A program made the translations under genes and the position numbers. Positions 57,956 to 64,000 of a stretch of DNA of 64,000 nt are shown piece after piece. The stretch is from Bombyx mori (Eukaryota > Arthropoda > Insecta > Lepidoptera > Bombycidae), in assembly GCF_030269925.1 (NCBI RefSeq), contig NC_085133.1, positions 9,816,001 through 9,880,000 of the forward strand. The letters are read 5' to 3'. The notes under the pieces are model-generated. The model was not told the DNA's origin. It made no database searches and was given only the letters and a program-made list of their open reading frames with translations. How positions within the stretch are numbered: position 1 is the first letter of the stretch; each line of letters opens with the position of its first letter.

Positions 57956-58794
57956 ATGTATACAGACTTTAAACACATCGGGATAAGGCTTAAAATGCAA
58001 CGTGAATGTTAGTGTTGATTGCGTCCAAACAGTATTCGCGCGTCGGTAAATAGTTATCAGGCAACACAAGCAAAAGTGCGATATTCATGTTTTTTGACGG
58101 ATTGAAAATATTCTTTATTTTCTTAACAATTAGGTTGAAACTGTAATGAGTGAAGTCTCGAGGTATGGTTCCGGTAACCATTTACCATTAGACAATCTGT
58201 AAGCTCAGAAAGCTTCCTTATATCGCCAGTGGAAAGCTTCGGAATGCTCCGAAGTAGAAATTAATAATTTGTAGACATTGACATTCGCGTTTTTACGTCC
58301 ATCGTCTGTTGCCGCGTGACGTGACGACGGACGCTGTACAACATAAGGATCTCTCTTTCTCTCACACACACACTCATCCCCTCTCTGTCTCTTTCTCTCT
58401 CGTCAAGCAAGCGTGAAGGTGATAGACAGGGACGGCAATACTGATTTGGTGTATTAATTATAATAGATTTAACTTTCCTTTCGTTTAAGTTTTGTATATT
58501 TTGTGTATTTGTAATCTTTTTTTTTCATAGTTGACGAAAGAAATGAAAGGGTTGTTTTAAATTCTGAATGTAAATTCTCGCGGACAAGTTTGAATACATT
58601 GATGTGTCTGTCTCGCTCCAACACGGCTCAATTAGTACGCGTGCGACCGTGACAGGATCGGTCTGCTGACGTCATCGTCTCGCGTTCACAATATCGTAAC
58701 CGTGTGTGCTGCGGCGGAGGTAATTTTAACGCACTCCTAATGTGTGCTTAGTGCGAGCTTTTTAACGTTCTCGATCAGGTAAAAGTTAACTTGA

Positions 58795-58855
58795 ATTTGT
58801 ATGGAGTTGGAACAGTGCGGCAAACGAAGGGAAACTGTTCCAACTCCATACAAAT
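58795..58855. repeat. Perfect 22-bp hairpin
   Basis: Arm ATTTGTATGGAGTTGGAACA... (58795-58816) and its exact complement (58834-58855) with a 17-base loop. Related to the repeat at 37226-37315, so probably MITE-derived. Confidence 0.85.
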
Positions 58856-59290
58856 ATTTAAGCACACTGAATCATATTGGAAGCTTTATAAGTATAGATA
58901 TAACACGTAGAGTGGAGGGGAGGAGTGTACATTCAGAAGTTGAAGCATCTCGCGTCCTGATATGGGACTTGCAGTATAGATGAGCGAGTTAGTGTTAGAT
59001 CTGCCCTAGTTAAGTTCCCGTGAGCCCTGATGCTCCGCGCTATTGTCCAAAGAGATGACGATATTTATAATGTTACGTGCGTATTTATTTTGATAATGAT
59101 AACAGAGGCCATTTTAATGATATCACTTTTGAATTAAAGTTTTTTTTGTTTTTTTAATAGTAATGTGTCGGAATGAGGTTTTGTGAAAATCTCATCGGGT
59201 AAATGTTATTTCAAAGCCAAATCGAGTACCCCAGTGTAGCACAAATATTTGGACGAAGTTGAACGCGCGTGCGCCCGGTGCAGTCGCGCA

Positions 59291-59330
59291 TTACTGGCAA
59301 CACCGTCGTTGGGCACAGTGTTGCCAGTAA
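59291..59330. repeat. Perfect 13-bp stem-loop
   Basis: TTACTGGCAACAC (59291-59303) and GTGTTGCCAGTAA (59318-59330) with a 14-base loop, nine bases before an AATAAA. Confidence 0.8.
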
Positions 59331-59338
59331 TTAATTGT

Positions 59339-59344
59339 AATAAA
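59339..59344 (+). terminator. Candidate polyadenylation signal
   Basis: AATAAA directly behind the 59291-59330 stem-loop, 1.4 kb after the Ptp69D stop codon. Use is inference. Confidence 0.3.
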
Positions 59345-59360
59345 TTTAAATCGTGCATGG

Positions 59361-60134
59361 GAAATTCCAATTGCGTGTTCCGCGCTCACAAGAATCGCAT
59401 GCTCGGACACAAGTGTCCCGGGTCAGCACTGACCGGAGCACGCGCGTTAACTGCGTTAGAAAATTTTTTCGATGTGTTTACAAAGATTTTTTTAAAGTAT
59501 TTTTTTCGTAAAATGTTTTCTATATATTGAAACGTACGAGGCGACTCGTGCCCGCGACTGTCTAAACGTATTTTCTATATTTAGGATTAACGATAATGTA
59601 ATTTGTAATTAGATTTTGTACCGACATATTATTAGTATTGTAACGATCTTGTAAAAGTCGAAGTGTGAACGAATGACGGATTTGTATCTGTGCTGTTCTT
59701 TGATTCACTGCGGACCGCTTTAAAGAAGTTATTTATTTATTTAAACGTAACTATAGAGAAAACTTATGATTATATTATAGTCTGGAGAATATGAGAAATA
59801 ATTCGAACTGTTTTTTTTTTTTTTTTTGGTATGCAATTTTGAAAGTGATTGAAACTATATTTAAGTTGTAAATGTATTGTGATATATACATGCTCAAAAC
59901 ATCAAATACTAAGCTTTGTAACGTGAGCACGTCCGACTGTGGGGCTCAGGGTCGTGAGTTCGGTACCGGCGCAATGTTTTCTATTTGTTTCGTTGTTAAT
60001 ATCTAAATAATAATAGCGAGCGAATATTGAAACGTAAACAAATATCTATAGGAACTCTAGTTGGCATGCCACGGGGAATCCCCTATGATTTGTTCATTTA
60101 CAGTTTGTTCTATGTTATTTGAAAACTTGTAAGC
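59361..60134. other. Intergenic sequence
   Basis: Contains a poly-T at 59812-59827. A box-B-like GTTCGGTACCGGCGC at 59958 hints at an old SINE, but the rest does not match a tRNA. Confidence 0.4.
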
Positions 60135-60345
60135 TAATTTTTTTTTATTGCCTGCCTACCGTTAAGTACTCTCCGCAAGCCTCGTTTGAAGAAGGACATG
60201 TCATAGCGCTCTGGAAACATCGTGAAGGGAAGCTCATTACAAAGCCGGATGGTGCGTGGGAAAATGATCTCTAGAAACGCACTGTCGATGAACGCAGTGG
60301 CTCCAGGTAGTATGGATTAATTTTACTCCAATGGCGGGCGGTGCC
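60135..60345 (-). repeat. LINE 3' end (tail-A family), truncated
   Basis: Minus-strand: CCTCGTTTGAAGAAGGACAT, AAAGCCGGATGGTGCGTGGG. Corresponds to the 5' part of the long copy at 41955-42258. Confidence 0.65.
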
Positions 60346-62712
60346 TATTCTCAACCGAAAACTAACTTGAACAAAGAACATCACAGATCTGTAAGCTCTC
60401 AGTATAAGTAAGTAGGGAGTCAGCCTAAAGCAAGCTTTTCAATTGGGTCCTCGCGTACGTACCGCGCCGCGACTGAGGAACTTCTGAAGAACTAGTCCAG
60501 GTGAATACTCGTGATCCATAGAAATCTTAAGTGATTACAGTAGATTGGGGGAAATCGGGACGTTTTCCAATTCAAATACAAATTTTCAGCAGTTTTTGTT
60601 AGGGTAATACCAACAAAATTGAGATTAAAACGGTTCCGGAGGCTGATACCATGCATTTATTGAAAAATATACACAAAAACTTTAAAAAACTAGCTTGACC
60701 TGATTTACCTTGGCTTTTGGGGTGAATCGGGTCACGTATGTGGAGAATACAGTTCTTCGATAGGGCTGGCACTGTTTAGTTGTTAGGTAGGTACTTACCT
60801 TTAGGTAACTAACTTTTTAATATCTCGAATCAGTTACAAAACTCTGATGACTAAATTAAATTATTTTAATATTCTCAAACACTAAATAAAAGTTATTTTC
60901 AATTCAACAAATTTAAATCTCACAAATGCATTGTGACAACCCAGATTTGTCCCTATTCTACCCCTAGGCCCATTCCCCCAATCTACGGTAACAGCACGCA
61001 ATGCAACACAAAACAAAATGGCGCGACGTACACGTGGGGTAAAACGTTTGAAAATGCTAATGAACTTTAATTAAATTATTATTTTGTATGCATCGATAAA
61101 GTAATTGGTGCGGCATTCGTCAAATTTCTCCAGTAAAACTGTAACAAACTGGTTTTATTACTTTAATAGATATCTCCTTTAGTTCTTTTGTATCGCTATG
61201 TTCGCATTTCTTGTTGTTCGATGACGTCACAACTCAGTTTAATACATTTTAAAATTTATCGCTTCTCCCAGCCACAGTTTGCAAGAGATATCCTTTAATA
61301 TAATATATAAAAAGATTTACATGCAATTTTACCTATTTGAAAAAAAAATTTTTTTATCTTATAAGATAAAAAATACCTCTTTTAAGTTTTAAGTGAATAT
61401 CTTCAAAGAATCTGATACCTTAAGGTCCCGGTAACCACGTGACCTCCAGGGACCCGCTTCGAGAAAGGCTGGTGTAAATAATAATATAGTTATTATAATG
61501 TTTTTATAACGATGCATACAATATGTATTTGGCCTTAGAATCTACTATTTTTTTTTTCGTATTATAAAATTCCACAAAAATTAGCTTGTAAGAGTTAGGT
61601 TAATGCGGAAATTGAAAGAAATTGAATTTAATGGAATGTTGTTGAGAGAAAATAATTTGAGTGCAACAATGCAATTGAAGTAATTAAGTTATCATACAAT
61701 CGATTGGCACAATGGGGGGCAGTTTAAAAATGATTTTACTCATTTAAAAACATTTTTACCGTTCAATATGGCATATGTGTGTATATTACATGTTGCATAT
61801 GTAAAATCGGTGATGCAAGTATTCAAAAAGCCTTGGAAATTGTAAACTGATTAAAGCCGTAAGAGAGCAAACAAATTTAGTAGAAATAAAAAATACTAAT
61901 ATAATATATTTACCATCTTTTTCATTACAGATATGTTTTCACGCCTGTTCCTAATCAGTAAGCTACCCGCGTTGCATAAATAATAATTATAATTGATTTA
62001 TCTATGGGACAATAGCCTTTTGATAATTGATATTAAATATGTCAATTGACTGGTGGTCAACTGAACAGTTCAAAAATGTGTGTCCCGCAGTGATACCTCA
62101 CATTGTCCTATAAAAGTGTGACGACCATTGGATTAAAGTATAAAATAAAAACGTAAAATAAAACTATAAAGATTTGATGTGCCATACTATTTAGAGATTA
62201 TTATTATAATTATATTTAATATTTAGTTAATAATTCTTTAACGCATCATATATGACCTTAAAAAAAAAGGTTAACAATATAATTATTTGTTTTCTCTCAG
62301 CCACATTCCGTATGCTCTGAAGAGAATGTAAATGAATACAATATTTGTATTAAATTAATTGAGAAGCAAGAAAGGCTCAGATCGCTTCCTAGATAATTAT
62401 AACAATGCGCTTTTTTTATATAAATTATAATAAATAGATAGACTTTTATACATAGACTGTGTCGATGCTTTGTTTAGTTATTAGCCTTTTTTCACTAGTA
62501 CTGGTGTTATAATTATCAAACACAGATGTTTTTTTGGAAGTGATTCTAAAAGAATTTGATTTTATATGATATTGAGAGGTGAAAGGTTGTTTGGCTTAAG
62601 CGAAATTTATCTTTGTTTAATTAAAGGTCCGTTTTATTTGGTATTAGCATCAACAGTTCGATATTTTTAATTGGACTTCAATTATGTTTATTATTACTTG
62701 GGGTAGCAAGGG
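60346..62712. other. AT-rich intergenic sequence
   Basis: No reading frame or repeat that I can support. Confidence 0.45.
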
Positions 62713-63234
62713 GGCGTGTAAATAGCCCTCCTGCGGCGGGAGCATATAAAGCGGGGTTGTAGAAAGGCGTGTAAATAGCCGTCCTAAGCGGTATGTGACA
62801 AATGTTTGTCACTTATAATTAGCGGAGCGGTAAAACTATATAGCGGTAAACAAAAGCTAGTAATCAAACTAAAGATATAAATTAAATACACATAAGCGAG
62901 CGGGCGGGCGGATGATTACACGGAAGCAGCAATAAAATGGCAATAAATTAAAAGAACTTGCACTCACCTGTAGACCTTGCCAGTGACTGTCGTGCGGGCG
63001 TCGGCGATGGAAGCACGCGGGGGGCGGGAGGGGGTGACGAAGCTCACGTAGCTTTTCGTAAGCTCAAGCACCACACAATATACAAGTGCCGCCATCTAGG
63101 CAGCTAGCGGTAAAGCGTGATCGATCGGGTAGAACCACGCTTTGGATAGTCGCGGTAATTAGTTACTGACAAACTCCAAAGGTGGCGCCATCCCAATAAT
63201 TCACTAGCATCCCATTACTAAATCCGCGTGACCA
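62713..63234 (-). repeat. Probable 3' LTR of a BEL/Pao element
   Basis: On the minus strand the purine-rich AAGGCGGGCAGGA (63235-63247) precedes TGGTCACGCGGATTTAGTAA, the likely start of the LTR. The far end is not defined; I placed it at the GTGTAAATAGCC repeat near 62715. Confidence 0.45.
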
Positions 63235-63413
63235 TCCTGCCCGCCTTGAAAGTTCGCAGGACTTTCAACAAATATATAAAGATACTAAGATAGGAAGCAT
63301 AAAGCTTAAATAGCGGGAAGTTATTTGAAAAGAAACAAATTTTAATTAATAATAAGCCATCATGAATGTTTACGAGTAGAGTTGAAGCGGTTGATGACAT
63401 GCGGTACTCTAAT

Positions 63414-63986
63414 TTATTCTAGCGGTAGCGGATATAATTTTACAACTGGACGTTTAAGAAATCCAGATTTCGTTTTTACCAAAGCAACGCGTATAATGTT
63501 ATCGGCACCTGGATACACCTCTTGTATAACGCCAAGTGGCCAGCGGAGCGGTGGAATGTCATCTTGATGAATAAGAACTACTGTCCCAACCTTCACGGGG
63601 TTATCTGATGTACACCACTTCTGTCTGACTTGCAACGTATGCAGGTACTCTAATCTCCATTTCCTCCAATAGGAATTAACCAAACTATCTAACAACGCTT
63701 TGCGATTAGTTAGACTCATCTGATTTGCGGACAATTCAGACGCGGGTAAATACTGCAAAGGAGTGGACATCAAAAAATGTGCGGGTGTGAGAATTTCGGG
63801 GTTGGGATCTGCGGATAAAAGACATAAAGGTCTGGAATTCATAAGACATTCTATTTGATTCAACACAGTTAACATCTCTTCGTAAGTGAGAATTTGTGCG
63901 CCTATTACTCTATTTAAATGAGTTTTAACGGATTTAATGTTTGATTCCCATAAACCTCCAAAATGTGGAGCCCGAGGCGGGATCAT
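63414..63986 (-). CDS. BEL/Pao polyprotein, integrase C-terminal part (partial)
   Basis: A 190-residue minus-strand frame; the polyprotein continues beyond the window. Starts MIPPRAPHFGGLWESNIKSV, the family-specific block after the integrase catalytic domain, then LTPAHFLMSTPLQYLP and WRKWRLEYLHTLQVRQKW, and the C-terminal DUF5641-like part (GTVVLIHQDDIPPLRWPLG, IIRVALVKTKSGFLKRPV). The final stop is followed after 165 bases by a polypurine tract and an LTR. The frame is open, so the element may be recent. The first Met is internal. Confidence 0.85.
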   Translation of the reverse strand: MIPPRAPHFGGLWESNIKSVKTHLNRVIGAQILTYEEMLTVLNQIECLMNSRPLCLLSADPNPEILTPAHFLMSTPLQYLPASELSANQMSLTNRKALLDSLVNSYWRKWRLEYLHTLQVRQKWCTSDNPVKVGTVVLIHQDDIPPLRWPLGVIQEVYPGADNIIRVALVKTKSGFLKRPVVKLYPLPLE

Positions 63987-64000
63987 CTTCCAAATGATTC

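Larger units (their letters stand above)
57320..57760. repeat. Dispersed repeat X, copy 2, with two nested inserts
   Basis: Three pieces (57320-57378, 57493-57512, 57644-57760) match 34893-35090 in order. They are separated by a tail-A insert (57379-57492) and by a LINE tail (57513-57643) bracketed by the 12-bp duplication TAAAACCTGTAT (57501-57512 and 57644-57655). Confidence 0.75.
57956..59360 (+). other. 3' UTR / downstream flank of Ptp69D
   Basis: Begins after the stop codon. Two perfect inverted repeats lie here (58795-58855 and 59291-59330). The first AATAAA on the + strand after the stop that I noticed is at 59339-59344, so a 3' UTR of about 1.4 kb is possible. Its true end needs transcript data. 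Confidence 0.4.

Noticed and set aside
1..64000. CRISPR array or prokaryotic operon structure
   Set aside because: Introns, SINEs and LINEs show a eukaryotic genome; no regular repeat-spacer pattern exists.
1..64000. A clearly new molecular system
   Set aside because: Nearly all recognisable sequence is one known receptor gene or known mobile-element classes; the unexplained fragments are too short or broken to claim a system.

Overview
The window is a piece of lepidopteran nuclear genome, almost certainly domestic silkworm (Bombyx mori) or its wild relative. The diagnostic signal is the Bm1 SINE, a tRNA-derived element with a recognisable head, body and 3' tail that occurs here in more than twenty full-length or truncated copies. 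The sequence is AT-rich, with short GC-rich exons, GT-AG introns and very heavy transposon load.

The one host gene I can support from end to end is a receptor protein tyrosine phosphatase on the + strand, coding exons from 13610 to 57955. I placed 27 exons with canonical GT-AG boundaries and consistent phase. They sum to 4371 nt, that is 1456 residues plus a stop. The order is signal peptide, two Ig domains, three FN3 domains, a long membrane-proximal region with a Thr-rich repeat, one transmembrane helix, an active phosphatase domain D1 and a degenerate domain D2. This is the architecture and nearly the length of Drosophila Ptp69D, an axon-guidance receptor phosphatase. D1 keeps the [10 protein letters not shown] signature and a W-K-D loop. 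D2 has lost the substrate Tyr, the general-acid Asp and the Q-loop Gln.

Layout: 1-13440 is upstream sequence with no supported host gene. It holds Bm1 copies, an inverted-repeat DNA element, and at 6512-11640 a full-length minus-strand LINE with two open reading frames (gag-like ORF1; endonuclease-RT-RNase H ORF2), bracketed by a 13-bp target duplication. The gene leader (about 13481-13609) is rich in upstream ATGs. Exons 1-5 lie in 13610-18473. Intron 5 (18474-35220) is 16.7 kb of nested transposons: a DD37D mariner split by a LINE fragment and by a 13.2-kb 412/mdg1-like LTR retrotransposon, which itself contains an RTE-like fragment split by a Harbinger element, a P-like THAP element, a Bm1 copy and BEL/Pao gag plus envelope-like fragments. 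Exons 6-27 then follow in 35221-57955, with introns that hold LINE tails, SINEs, a hAT element, a Helitron, an identical pair of 415-bp repeats and other inverted-repeat elements. After the stop comes a 3' flank with two perfect hairpins. The window ends in the integrase end of a second BEL/Pao element on the minus strand.

No RNA gene, CRISPR array or bacterial-type operon is present. I found no clearly novel molecular system. The most interesting signals are transposon insertions that sit within a few tens of bases of the 3' splice sites of exons 7, 17, 20, 21 and 24, the intact LINE with overlapping stop/start codons, the P-like element, the odd gag-plus-envelope patchwork, and a small membrane-protein ORF in the leader of the LTR element.
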